Assembly: GCA_964510065.1 (NCBI GenBank)
Contig: CAZEAC010000042.1
Coordinates: 1 to 37,425, forward strand
Direction of reading: 5' to 3'
DNA from: CAZEAC01 sp964510065
Lineage (GTDB): Bacteria; Bdellovibrionota_C; UBA2361; CAIXSY01
Length of the DNA: 37,425 nt
The position numbers and the translations under genes are program-made. Below the pieces are notes generated by a model, which saw only the letters and a program-made list of their open reading frames with translations, searched no databases and was not told the DNA's origin. Positions 16,905-25,480 of this stretch are shown piece after piece; positions within the stretch are counted from its first letter, which is position 1; each line of letters opens with the position of its first letter.

Positions 16905-17705
16905 CTAGCTCGACGGCTTCGTCCCGATAACCGACCAACTATAGCCATGCCGGTGAAAAACACGGACGTTAACAAAGCCCTCTCGACTGAGGAGCTCTTC
17001 GGCTTCGCTTTTTGTGTAGTACTTAGCATAGGTCGGATTCAGTTGGTCAAAGAGGGTAAGGCGCCGCTTTGATGGTGAAAGCCGCGCATAGTGGTCAAGA
17101 AAATAGCGCCGCATTGGAACGGGCAATATTCGCGCTAACATGATGTAAGGCTGCAGTAAGAGATCAAGAAAATAGCAGCAGGCTGATAATGCCCTATCTG
17201 GGACAAGCCTACTGAGCGCTCTTAGCGGCAACACCAACGCCAAGTAAAGCTCATTTCCCTCCTTACCATACAGCCACACCATCATACTTCCGCCCGGAGC
17301 AAGCGATCGATATGCCGCCTGAATTGTAGATCGCGGCTCGGGAATATGGTGAACGACACCGATCGAGAACACATAATCAAGCGGCTGCGCCGACGCAAGG
17401 CCATCGCCAGGAGTATTGAGATAGGTAATTTTTTCCTTCCTTGTCGCGGTATTTTCCACTAACACCTTAAAAGCATCCGAAGGTTCGACAGCAACTACTG
17501 ATGCCACGCCAGCGTCAAGCAGCATATTTACGATTCGGCCGGTACCACTACCAATGTCGGCGACATGCTTATTTTGAAGACTGCCAATAGTCACCAGAGG
17601 TTCAAGAATGTCGCGAAGCAGCTCGACCGAACCGTAGTATCCCGAATTATCGCGAAATCGAAGCCACTGCTGGCCAAAGTCATTTATTGTTGCGGAGTCT
17701 TGCAT
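16905..17705 (-). CDS. Class I SAM-dependent methyltransferase
   Basis: This 266-residue protein has motif I ADIGSGTGRI (49-58), an acidic position AVEPSD (72-77), VFSIGVVHHIPEP as motif IV, and LAPGGSMMVWLYGKEG after it. The hydrophobic middle (ALVLPLRALSRLVPD and following) suggests contact with membrane or a lipid-linked substrate. It is similar in plan to the methyltransferase at 1458-2390, including the VWLYG-type strand, but lacks the Trm112-like part. It is 10 nt downstream of the SGNH gene and upstream of wzm, so it probably modifies the glycan before export. Chain-terminating methylation is one possibility. Confidence 0.82.
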   Translation of the reverse strand: MQDSATINDFGQQWLRFRDNSGYYGSVELLRDILEPLVTIGSLQNKHVADIGSGTGRIVNMLLDAGVASVVAVEPSDAFKVLVENTATRKEKITYLNTPGDGLASAQPLDYVFSIGVVHHIPEPRSTIQAAYRSLAPGGSMMVWLYGKEGNELYLALVLPLRALSRLVPDRALSACCYFLDLLLQPYIMLARILPVPMRRYFLDHYARLSPSKRRLTLFDQLNPTYAKYYTKSEAEELLSREGFVNVRVFHRHGYSWSVIGTKPSS

Positions 17706-17715
17706 AACAAACCTC

Positions 17716-19578
17716 TTATCTTACGCTACTTGCAGAAGCCGATCCAGAAAGCTGGCCCTGAACCATCTGACTAATTAAATCCGCGGCAAGGGCACTTCCC
17801 GCCGGGCTCCAATGGCCATCAGCGCGCTGGTAGTCATTCAGCGAGAGTGTGCGCGCAGCAATAGTCTCGGGAATCGATGCGTAAGTAATCCCCATCTCTT
17901 TGGCTTTTGAAGTCCACCAATCATGCATCGTACGGTACTCCGCACCTCCGCCATAGCTGGTGCTAAGCGTCACTACATCGCCGATTAACAGGTACATTTT
18001 CACACCTAACGCATCAGCTTCTCGCTTGAACCGCCGCATCATCCTTTCGGTGATGTCGTATCCTTCGCGGATATACGGATCAGCGAAGAAGTTCTTGTTC
18101 ATAAACGCATAATCGACGTGAGTACCTTTGTAGAGATAGTTCCAATCGAAAGCCCAATCATGCCGCTCTTTTTTGGCCAATCGCTGCGACACGAACCGGC
18201 CAAGTGCCGACCAAAGCAACACGCCTCGATTGGCTTCATTCGCCACGGGGGCACGTAAAATTTCTGGAGAATAGCTCTGCCAATCTTCTTTTGGCGGAAT
18301 ATCAATCAACCCGTCCGCCCCCTGATCACTCAACAACACCGTATAGCGTGGCGGTGAGATCGGATCCCAACCGAAATAGCGCGCCGTTAACTGCGGGTGA
18401 TTATCGCGCAGGTCGTTGGCGATTGTTATCATCACTAGCGCGTGGGGCTGCACCTTCGGTGCAAACTGCTTCCAGTAGGCGTACTGCGCCACCTGACCAG
18501 TTCCGGAGTGTCCAAGGCTCACTACTTGGACCGGGCGTTTACTTTCACGCTGGAGCTTCTGCTCGAGATTAATCCCGACCTTCTGGTCCATGTTGACATG
18601 CAGTCCCTCAAGAAAGCTATCGCCAAGCACCATGACCTTGAAGGCATTCTTGGGGAATGTCTGCGGTACAGGCTTATCGGTAAAGCCCCACGCATTCACC
18701 TTCTGCTCAGTAACAAATTCCTTCTCTTCGCCTTTCCACATCCAAAATTTAAATTCCGCCCCCGGGACATAGAGCCAGCTCAGATTCTTATCCCACACGG
18801 TAGGACAGCTCGGAGTTTCCTTTGGCGCGACAGCCGTGGTCGGTGGCGTAAGAACACGCTCACGAATTCGAAATACCGCTTCTGCGACTACAATCGTGAA
18901 AACTATCCCGCCAAGGGCGAACGCGCCATGAAGTACTACATTGTATGTTCGAAGAGTGCCCTGCGTTGTGCTTGCCCCACTTTCGACAGCACTGTTTTTA
19001 AGCGCCGCTTGCCTCCGAAGCTGCACACGTGCCCGCCGCAACACATAGGCCTGCGGCAATTTTCGTACAAGCATCACGAGACTAAGACAAGCAAGAATCG
19101 CGCAGGGAATATAAATTGCATAGGCTTGCACTTTCGAAAGCGGGAGCGGCCAGCGGATCTCATAGTGTCGACCATTCGTCAGCGGATCGGAGTTATCAGA
19201 GGAAGAAAAGTACACGGCGTCGTGCCAAAACGAGTAGCGCCCGCGGCCCAAATTTCGAATGTCGTCGTGAAGTGCATTTGGATAGAGCAACGGCACTCCG
19301 TTTTCCAGCAGTTCGGCGCTCGACGGCTTTATATCGGAGCTCATCCACTGATAGCCGTGTACACCGACGACCGCGCTGCCAAGCTCGCGCTGGATGCTCA
19401 CAAGCGGCGTGTGCACTTTGGGCAGAATATTTTGCTGCAGCCTATGTCGGTGAACAATCGCAACAGTCGCCACCGACAATGCCAGGAGAAAAATCCAGGG
19501 CCACAGCGATACGCGAGACGGAGTCTCTCCAGCCACATCAAATTGTAGAGGAGCCGAATCGTTTACAAGAGTAGTCAT
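17716..19578 (-). CDS. Membrane SGNH/AlgJ-like protein with inserted GRYSxW/SDNSDP/NGRxY module
   Basis: With the ATG at 19578 the protein has 620 residues. It has membrane segments at about 26-42, 152-172 and 215-235, and the shared module (about 69-141: GRGRYSFW, FSSSDNSDP, NGRHY) between the first two. The C-terminal SGNH domain has GDSFLEG (Ser321), SLGHSGTG, ANDLRDN (Asn388) and DGHWSP (Asp587, His589), so a full catalytic set is present. It probably adds or removes acyl groups on the glycan. The module's side of the membrane is uncertain because charge flanks give conflicting topology. A TTG at 19611 would also open the frame but overlaps the dehydrogenase gene. The chosen ATG leaves a 13-nt gap. 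Confidence 0.78.
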   Translation of the reverse strand: MTTLVNDSAPLQFDVAGETPSRVSLWPWIFLLALSVATVAIVHRHRLQQNILPKVHTPLVSIQRELGSAVVGVHGYQWMSSDIKPSSAELLENGVPLLYPNALHDDIRNLGRGRYSFWHDAVYFSSSDNSDPLTNGRHYEIRWPLPLSKVQAYAIYIPCAILACLSLVMLVRKLPQAYVLRRARVQLRRQAALKNSAVESGASTTQGTLRTYNVVLHGAFALGGIVFTIVVAEAVFRIRERVLTPPTTAVAPKETPSCPTVWDKNLSWLYVPGAEFKFWMWKGEEKEFVTEQKVNAWGFTDKPVPQTFPKNAFKVMVLGDSFLEGLHVNMDQKVGINLEQKLQRESKRPVQVVSLGHSGTGQVAQYAYWKQFAPKVQPHALVMITIANDLRDNHPQLTARYFGWDPISPPRYTVLLSDQGADGLIDIPPKEDWQSYSPEILRAPVANEANRGVLLWSALGRFVSQRLAKKERHDWAFDWNYLYKGTHVDYAFMNKNFFADPYIREGYDITERMMRRFKREADALGVKMYLLIGDVVTLSTSYGGGAEYRTMHDWWTSKAKEMGITYASIPETIAARTLSLNDYQRADGHWSPAGSALAADLISQMVQGQLSGSASASSVR

Positions 19579-19591
19579 GTTTCTAAAATAC

Positions 19592-20905
19592 TTATAGGCT
19601 CCAATAAACAACGTCTTCAGGTAACATCTCAGGAAGCAGTGCCGATTTTACATCCACCACTATTGAATGCGCCTTGCGCCCTTGCAGAAGCTCGGCGATC
19701 GGCAACTCGAGGAATTTGCGATGCGGCACCGCGAGCACATAGCCATCCAGATCTCTAAGCTCTTTCCTGGAGCTCAATGCGATACCGTATTCCTCCTCTG
19801 CATGTGACGCCTTCACCATTGGATCATGCACCAAAGTCGTAATGCCGAACTCGCGAAGCTCGGCGATAATATCCGGAACCCTGCTATTTCGAAGATCAGT
19901 TACATTCTCTTTGAAAGTCAGCCCTAAGATAGCAATACGCGCTCCTTTTGGCTGCACTTGCTGATGCACCAACATTTTCACCAATCGCTGCGCGACAAAG
20001 CGGCCCATATTGTCGTTGATCCGCCGTCCGGCAAGAATTACCTCGGGATGAAGACCAAGCTCTTCTGCTTTGCTTGTGAGATAGTACGGATCCACACCGA
20101 TGCAATGCCCACCTACAAGACCGGGCGAAAACGGAAGGAAGTTCCACTTGGTACCAGCCGCGGCCAACACTTCGCGAGTAGAAATATTCATGCGATCAAA
20201 TATGAGCGCCAATTCATTGATTAAGGCGATATTGAGATCACGTTGTGTGTTCTCGATGACTTTTGCAGCCTCAGCAACCTTAATTGAGGGCGCTCGATAA
20301 ATGCCGGCTTGGATTATAGAGCTGTAAATCTCAGCTACCTTGTCGAGTGTCGGCTCGTCATCTGCGGAAACAACTTTGCGAATGCGTTCGAGCGTGTGCT
20401 CTCTGTCACCGGGGTTAATTCTCTCGGGCGAATACGCCAGATGAAAATCCTTTCCCGGAATAAGCCCACAATGTGCGGCGATGCGTGGCCCGCAAATCTC
20501 CTCGGTCAATCCAGGATACACTGTAGATTCGAAGACCACTATCTCACCGCCTTTAAGACACGCGCCGATCGTATCACACGCGCCGTACAGTGGCGCGAGA
20601 TCAGGATTCCGGTTTTTATCAATTGGCGTGGGCACTCCCACGACAAAAAAATTCACGCCTTCAAGAATTTGCGGGTCGGAAGAAACTTTCAGCGAAGTCT
20701 CTTTCAAAAGATTTTCGAGTCCCTCGTCGGTAGGGTCCTGTCCGTTTTTAATCTGCTGTATTTTTTTGTCATTTCGATCAAAGCCTACCGTATTCGGATA
20801 GCGTCGAGCGAAGGCAAGCGCCAACGGCAAACCCACATAGCCTAAGCCAATAAGGCCGATCTTAAGATTACTTGCATTTGAATTGTTTATGGAGTGCGGT
20901 TTCAT
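19592..20905 (-). CDS. tviB: UDP-N-acetylhexosamine 6-dehydrogenase (TviB/WbpO/WbpA type)
   Basis: This 437-residue nucleotide-sugar dehydrogenase performs two NAD+-dependent oxidations, making a UDP-HexNAc uronic acid. It has the NAD loop GLGYVG (20-25), catalytic Cys268 in GGHCIGVDPYYL, Lys215 in AEAAKVIENTQRD, and the TviB-like GTKWNFLPFSPGLVGGHC stretch. The C-terminal domain keeps LGLTFKENVTDLRNS. This subfamily acts on UDP-GlcNAc or UDP-GalNAc rather than UDP-glucose; which one is not decidable here. The product can feed the oxidoreductase, aminotransferase and acetyltransferase at 23955-26590. It is the first gene of its operon, with a promoter at 20935-20963 and AGG five nucleotides before the ATG. 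Confidence 0.9.
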   Translation of the reverse strand: MKPHSINNSNASNLKIGLIGLGYVGLPLALAFARRYPNTVGFDRNDKKIQQIKNGQDPTDEGLENLLKETSLKVSSDPQILEGVNFFVVGVPTPIDKNRNPDLAPLYGACDTIGACLKGGEIVVFESTVYPGLTEEICGPRIAAHCGLIPGKDFHLAYSPERINPGDREHTLERIRKVVSADDEPTLDKVAEIYSSIIQAGIYRAPSIKVAEAAKVIENTQRDLNIALINELALIFDRMNISTREVLAAAGTKWNFLPFSPGLVGGHCIGVDPYYLTSKAEELGLHPEVILAGRRINDNMGRFVAQRLVKMLVHQQVQPKGARIAILGLTFKENVTDLRNSRVPDIIAELREFGITTLVHDPMVKASHAEEEYGIALSSRKELRDLDGYVLAVPHRKFLELPIAELLQGRKAHSIVVDVKSALLPEMLPEDVVYWSL

Positions 20906-20934
20906 AATACCTGACAGAACTTTACGGTTGCAAA

Positions 20935-20963
20935 ACTATAGCTGTCCCCTCGTCAATTCTCAA
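20935..20963 (-). promoter_or_regulatory. Sigma70-like promoter of the tviB-SGNH-wzm-wzt operon
   Basis: On the minus strand, TTGAGA (20958-20963) and TATAGT (20935-20940) are 17 bp apart, each matching 5 of 6 consensus positions. The expected start near 20928 gives a leader of about 23 nt that contains the AGG ribosome-binding sequence before the ATG at 20905. Confidence 0.5.
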
Positions 20964-21080
20964 GCATCACCGCGCGGCATAGCCGCAACCAAATGTCGAA
21001 GCGGCGCCGTTCCGGCACGCGCCTAAAAGAGCGCCTGCCTTCACTCGGCCGCGCAGTTTCTTGTGTTGTCCCTCTGGGAG

Positions 21081-21154
21081 GTTTCGGCTCCGCCGAAACA
21101 GTATTACTATCCGTCACAAAAATCTTCCCAAAATTAGAAGATCTGGACGGATAG
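21081..21154. other. Tandem hairpins in the divergent intergenic region
   Basis: The first hairpin is GTTTCGGC / GCCGAAAC (21081-21088 and 21092-21099), 8 bp perfect with a 3-nt loop. The second is nested: CTATCCGTC (21107-21115) pairs with GACGGATAG (21146-21154), 9 bp perfect, and inside it ATCTTC (21122-21127) pairs with GAAGAT (21137-21142). Neither is followed by a T-run. It could be an operator, a regulatory RNA structure or the remnant of a mobile element. Confidence 0.45.
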
Positions 21155-21209
21155 CAATACAATGGCCACGGATACTTCAAATGAGGCGCCCAAACACGGC
21201 TAATCGCGA

Positions 21210-21238
21210 TTGACCCGAACTGGCGCACAACTTATGCT
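21210..21238 (+). promoter_or_regulatory. Candidate sigma70 promoter for the YfhO-like gene
   Basis: TTGACC (21210-21215) and TATGCT (21233-21238) are 17 bp apart. The start near 21245 would leave a leader of about 100 nt before the ATG at 21345. The -35 box is good and the -10 box only fair. Confidence 0.35.
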
Positions 21239-21344
21239 GAGGCCTGAGCACGCAAGAGCATAGAAATCCATTTTGGGGCGCGAATTAGGTACGCGATTGA
21301 AGTGCTTTTAGGCCAAGAGTTTCCTCAATTGACACTAGTGCTAC

Positions 21345-23741
21345 ATGGCTAGCAAAAATATATCAGGTTTTTTGCCCTTTCCTGCGCAGAAAGAATCTTG
21401 GCTCTTGCCGATCGTCCTCGCGGTAGCTTCGCTCCTTACTCTTGGGTGGCTTGTTTCAGGCGAGCTGATTATCGGCAATGACTATCGCCAATCCAATATA
21501 TCCTATCTATTTTCCTATCGCGCGTATCAATCCATGGGAATTTCGCCAACCTGGTATCCCCACCTCGAGGGCGGTATTCCGATTTCTAGTTTTGTCCTGG
21601 CGCAACCATTCCATTTTCCAGCATGGCTCTTGGCCCAGCTCCCTCAATTCTGGAGCGGTGACGGAGTATACCTCGTAGCCTGGAAGCATTTGCTTCTGCT
21701 TTTTATCGGTCTCATTGTATTATTTTATACTCTGAGGCGCCTTACGAGTTTACCCCCAACGTTGTGCGCCACGCTCTCATTTCTCTTCCTAGTGCACTTA
21801 CGGACCCTCGACTGTCTGCGTTACGGGCCCTTTTTCGACGCAGTTATCTACGCAACAGGGCTCGCATGCATGGTACTTCTATGCCTCGAATTGGGGCTCA
21901 AACGCTATTGTGTTGGCTGCACAGCTTTTTCTTATTTGCTACTCACCTCTGGCTATCCAGCAATGGTTGTCTATGGCGGCTACGCGATAGCATGCGCGGC
22001 ATTGATTCTGCTCTTTGAGCACGGGTCTACCTTTATCAAGACTTTCGCAATACGAATTGCAACGGTCGCGCTCTATTGCTGTATTGGCCTGCTTATAGCC
22101 GCTCCGCACTGGCTTCCGCTCATCGACTTTCTGCGGGTAAATAATACCAGAGTCGCTCAAGCAACTATCGATTGGGCTAACTATAGCCCCTTAGATACGA
22201 GTGGTGGCTTTCCAAAAAATCTTGCGGCGCTTTTCGCGAATCTACTTATACCCTGGCGAGCAGAGGTGCATTCTGCTTTCGGCGGCTCGTTTCTATGGAG
22301 CTGCTTTCTTCTTTTCGCACTGCTGTGGTGCATTGTAGCCCCCAAACGAAGCACCATCGTATTCTTCTTGGCTTTTTTAGGTAGTTTTCTTTTCGCGACC
22401 GGAAAGGCCACGCCGATCTTTTCTTTCTTTTTCTACTATGTACCCGGCTTCTCAATGAGTCGAGCACCGGGACGAATTCTCTCAATTTTGCCGATTCTTT
22501 GTCTTATCGGGACTGTAATAATCTCAAAGCAACTTGTTATAGCGACATTGCGCGCACGGGCGGTAAAACTTCTTACTACCTGCCTCAGCTTAATCTTCTT
22601 TTTGGGACTGCTCCCCTTTCTTGTTGATGGCACCTCTCCTTTCGGTTTTCAATTTGAAGCGCCACCGTATTCACCGCAAGGGCTGCAGAAGTCCTTTTGG
22701 TCGATTGCGCATATGCAAACATTTCTCCTCTGTAGTATCTCCGGGTCTTTTTTATTAATTGTAGGACTTCTCAGGCCCGGTCGGTGGCTTGGCAAAATTA
22801 CCGCCCTCAGTGCCGTACTTATTGCCGTCAGTCAAAGTAGCTACCTCTTCCGCCATGGCACCTGGATTCTGCCCTACGACCCATACGCAAAGACAGCGCA
22901 GATCGAACAATTTGAACGGGCCGAGCATCTGCCACTTTACGGGACTCCACCACTTTTTGTGTTTAACGACCTGGATTCCGACGCTTATGGCCTTGAAACT
23001 ACACAGTTCACGAAGTTTTTTAAACTTTCCTCAGCGCTTACTCGCTGTTTTCTGCCCATCGGCACGCCCTATTCAGGAGTTGGCGCTGTTGCGCTGCCTT
23101 TCTACTTCACAGACAACATCCTATGTGCGGATTCTTGGGAGCAAGGCTTTGAAGAGATTTCCAGATTAGGGTGCATGGCACCTCCGCCTGCAATTCTTCT
23201 CAAGTCAGCCAGGCTTTGTGAAAAGGCACGAAGCACCCCCGCCTCGAATGGTGAGCACGCAATCACTCTCAACCGCGGACTAAAGCTCGTTACCCTTACC
23301 CCAAACACAATTACCGTACGCAGCCGTTCAAACTTCTCGGCACTCTTCGTTGCACCAATTCCGGCCGTTATGCATTGGCAGGCGAAACTTGACGATGCGG
23401 TTGCCGAGCTGCTCGAAGTTAACGCGGGGCTGTGGGCAGTAAAGGTGCCAGCCGGTCGACATAAGGTCGAACTTTCCTATAAGCCACCTAGTTATCGACG
23501 CGGCCTCCAGCTTTTTTGGATAGGCATCGCCCTTTTTATAATTATTCCCAGCTATAGCCGTTGCCAGCGAGCGTCACATCGCGCCGCTATCCTAACCACC
23601 ATAGTCGCGCTTTGCTTTACCGCAAACTACCTCTCCAGTCTGCTATTAGAACGGCGACAAAGCGCTGACCTTAAGCTCACCAATAGCTTTCCCACAATCC
23701 TTCAGAGACAGATCGAAGCGTGGCGAGCTGCCCCCCACTAG
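21345..23741 (+). CDS. YfhO-like large membrane protein
   Basis: This 798-residue protein has about a dozen membrane helices, then a soluble part and a final pair of helices. The N-terminal loop has NDYRQSN and then GGIPISSFVLAQPFHFPAW, matching the YfhO-type pattern of GG-x-P followed by a Gln/Pro-rich stretch. The end has LLEVNAGLWAVKVPAGRHKVELSYKP, matching the C-terminal beta-rich repeat that closes YfhO proteins. YfhO proteins have been linked to glycosylation of cell-wall polymers with lipid-linked sugars, so a GT-C-like role is likely here. A 103-nt gap separates it from the candidate promoter, and it is separated from the next gene by 213 bp, so it may be its own transcript. Confidence 0.75.
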   Translation: MASKNISGFLPFPAQKESWLLPIVLAVASLLTLGWLVSGELIIGNDYRQSNISYLFSYRAYQSMGISPTWYPHLEGGIPISSFVLAQPFHFPAWLLAQLPQFWSGDGVYLVAWKHLLLLFIGLIVLFYTLRRLTSLPPTLCATLSFLFLVHLRTLDCLRYGPFFDAVIYATGLACMVLLCLELGLKRYCVGCTAFSYLLLTSGYPAMVVYGGYAIACAALILLFEHGSTFIKTFAIRIATVALYCCIGLLIAAPHWLPLIDFLRVNNTRVAQATIDWANYSPLDTSGGFPKNLAALFANLLIPWRAEVHSAFGGSFLWSCFLLFALLWCIVAPKRSTIVFFLAFLGSFLFATGKATPIFSFFFYYVPGFSMSRAPGRILSILPILCLIGTVIISKQLVIATLRARAVKLLTTCLSLIFFLGLLPFLVDGTSPFGFQFEAPPYSPQGLQKSFWSIAHMQTFLLCSISGSFLLIVGLLRPGRWLGKITALSAVLIAVSQSSYLFRHGTWILPYDPYAKTAQIEQFERAEHLPLYGTPPLFVFNDLDSDAYGLETTQFTKFFKLSSALTRCFLPIGTPYSGVGAVALPFYFTDNILCADSWEQGFEEISRLGCMAPPPAILLKSARLCEKARSTPASNGEHAITLNRGLKLVTLTPNTITVRSRSNFSALFVAPIPAVMHWQAKLDDAVAELLEVNAGLWAVKVPAGRHKVELSYKPPSYRRGLQLFWIGIALFIIIPSYSRCQRASHRAAILTTIVALCFTANYLSSLLLERRQSADLKLTNSFPTILQRQIEAWRAAPH

Positions 23742-23875
23742 CCTTACTCTCAATAATCCACCCATGCAGCCAGCACCTACCTTTCAGCGCAGCGCGTACT
23801 CTCGTTTTTCACGATTTTGAAGCTATCTTAAGAAACAAAGGTTCTTGCGCTAACCTTTCCAATCTCTCAGTCTCC

Positions 23876-23904
23876 TTGAAACTACTCCCTACATGCGTTA
23901 TGTT
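23876..23904 (+). promoter_or_regulatory. Candidate sigma70 promoter for the 23955-30461 operon
   Basis: TTGAAA (23876-23881) and TATGTT (23899-23904) are 17 bp apart, about 50 bp before the first ATG of a seven-gene block with overlapping genes. It is the best such match in the 213-bp gap. Confidence 0.4.
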
Positions 23905-23954
23905 GTGCTCAATTTTTTGCCTGAATTTGGGCGGCATTTCGGGAATTAACGAAG

Positions 23955-24962
23955 ATGATGAAAGTCGGTATTATCGGACTTGGCTATTGGGGCCCCAATA
24001 TCATTCGAAATTTTTCTTCGATCCCCAATGTTCAGGTTGCCTTGGTAAGCGATCTATCAGGCGCCGCTCGAGAACGTAGCGCAAGAAATTTCCCGTTCGC
24101 TCCGGTTACCGCCGATCCAATGGAGGTCCTCCGGTCCAAGGAGATAGACATTGTTGCTATTGTTACCCCGGTATTTACCCACTTCGAGCTTGCCAAGGCG
24201 GCTCTCGAAAATGGCAAGCATGTATTTGTGGAAAAGCCCTTTACCGCGACTTCGGCTCAGGCCGAAGAACTCATCGAACTCGCCACCAGAAAGAATCTCC
24301 AGATCATGGTCGATCACACATTCATCTTTACCGGCGCGGTTAAGAAGATCAAAGAGCTTATTGATGCCAAAACCCTCGGCGGACTCTACTACTATGACTC
24401 CACCCGGGTGAATCTTGGGCTTCTGCAACAGGATGTCAATGTGGTGTGGGATCTCGCGCCACACGATTATTCAATAATGGATTACCTTCTCGCGGACGCA
24501 CCCACTGAAATCGCGGCGCATGGCAAAGACCATTTCGGCACAGGTCGCGAAGATGTTGCCTATGTAACTCTGCATTTTCAGAACAATTTTATCGCGCACT
24601 TTAATTTTAATTGGATCTCTCCTGTTAAAATCAGAAAGACTCTAATTGGTGGCGAACACAAGATGCTACTCTGGGACGATCTTGAAAACGACGAGAAAAT
24701 TCGCGTGTACGACAAGGGAGTTTCTCTTAATTCAACGGAGTCAGCTCATAACTTACGTATTCAGTACCGAGCCGGCGACATGGTCTCGCCGCGTGTCGAT
24801 TATCAAGAGGCACTCAAGGTCGAAGCGCAGTATTTTATCGATTGTATTAACAAGAGCGAATCGCCAATGAACGATGGCATCTCGGGGCTTCGAGTAGTGA
24901 AGCTACTTGAAACCACCTCGCGATCGATGAAGCAGCATGGGGCGAGCGTCCCCGTCCGTTAA
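23955..24962 (+). CDS. Gfo/Idh/MocA-family NAD(P)-dependent sugar oxidoreductase
   Basis: This 335-residue protein has an N-terminal Rossmann domain with GLGYWG (8-13) and the family motif EKP (93-95, in VFVEKPF). A C-terminal alpha/beta substrate domain follows with the conserved DLAPHDYSIMDYLL helix, whose His is the usual catalytic candidate. Because it is followed directly by a WbpD-like acetyltransferase and a WbpE-like aminotransferase, I infer that it oxidises C3 of a UDP-HexNAc uronic acid to the 3-keto sugar. It is not a close match to Pseudomonas WbpB by eye, so the assignment rests on context. An adjacent in-frame second ATG (23958) is equally possible as the start. Confidence 0.85.
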   Translation: MMKVGIIGLGYWGPNIIRNFSSIPNVQVALVSDLSGAARERSARNFPFAPVTADPMEVLRSKEIDIVAIVTPVFTHFELAKAALENGKHVFVEKPFTATSAQAEELIELATRKNLQIMVDHTFIFTGAVKKIKELIDAKTLGGLYYYDSTRVNLGLLQQDVNVVWDLAPHDYSIMDYLLADAPTEIAAHGKDHFGTGREDVAYVTLHFQNNFIAHFNFNWISPVKIRKTLIGGEHKMLLWDDLENDEKIRVYDKGVSLNSTESAHNLRIQYRAGDMVSPRVDYQEALKVEAQYFIDCINKSESPMNDGISGLRVVKLLETTSRSMKQHGASVPVR

Positions 24963-24974
24963 CGGTCCTGACCT

Positions 24975-25469
24975 ATGCAGAAGTCGCAACCCATGGACTA
25001 TCAGGCTATCGCCGATGACGTCGACCTCGGCGACGGAGTAAAAATTTCCCGCTTCGTTAATCTCTACGGCTGCAAGATCGGTGATTTTACCAAAATCGGT
25101 TCCTTCGTCGAGATACAGCGTAGTGCCTGCATCGGCGCACGCTGCAAAATTTCTAGCCACAGCTTTATATGCGAAGGGGTGAGTATCGGCAGTGGGTGCT
25201 TTATCGGACATGGCGTAATGTTCATTAATGATAAGACTCCACGCGCGGTGAATGCCGTGGGAGAGCTTGAAGAGCCCACCGACTGGAAGGACCGTTTCGT
25301 GAATACCAATATCGGAGACAGAGTATCTATCGGAAGTAATGCCACCATAATGGGCGGCATTACTATAGGGGAAGGCGCACTTATCGGCGCGGGAAGCGTC
25401 GTGACCAAGAATGTGCCCGCAAACGAAGTCTGGGTTGGCAACCCGGCTCAGTTTTTAAGAAAAGTGTAG
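24975..25469 (+). CDS. Hexapeptide-repeat N-acetyltransferase (WbpD/WlbB-like)
   Basis: This 164-residue left-handed beta-helix acyltransferase has repeated [LIV]-G-x4 hexads throughout (for example IGDFTKIGSFVEI, VSIGSGCFIGHGVMF, VSIGSNATIMGGITIGEGALIGAGSVV). The FIGHGVMFINDKTPRA loop and the closing WVGNPAQFLRKV are characteristic of WbpD/WlbB enzymes, which acetylate the 3-amino group of UDP-2-acetamido-3-amino uronic acid with acetyl-CoA. The length fits, although it is a little shorter than Pseudomonas WbpD. It is 12 nt after the oxidoreductase and 11 nt before the aminotransferase. Confidence 0.87.
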   Translation: MQKSQPMDYQAIADDVDLGDGVKISRFVNLYGCKIGDFTKIGSFVEIQRSACIGARCKISSHSFICEGVSIGSGCFIGHGVMFINDKTPRAVNAVGELEEPTDWKDRFVNTNIGDRVSIGSNATIMGGITIGEGALIGAGSVVTKNVPANEVWVGNPAQFLRKV

Positions 25470-25480
25470 TAAGGAAAGTT

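Larger units (their letters stand above)
20906..21344. other. Divergent intergenic region with promoters and hairpins
   Basis: These 439 bp hold two divergent candidate promoters and two inverted repeats, listed separately. A 91-codon minus-strand frame (20953-21228) is present but overlaps the promoter and has no convincing start or family resemblance. Confidence 0.6.

Noticed and set aside
18442..19548. Long plus-strand open frame (368 codons) opposite the SGNH gene
   Set aside because: It is antisense to a protein with clear SGNH motifs and the shared module, has no recognisable domain, and its composition is basic and irregular.
20953..21228. 91-codon minus-strand frame in the divergent intergenic region
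   Set aside because: No family resemblance or ribosome-binding site; it overlaps the tviB promoter and the hairpins.
21329..21334. Perfect TTGACA just before the YfhO-like gene
   Set aside because: It lies 10 bases before the ATG and no -10 box follows at 16-18 bp, so it cannot drive the whole gene.
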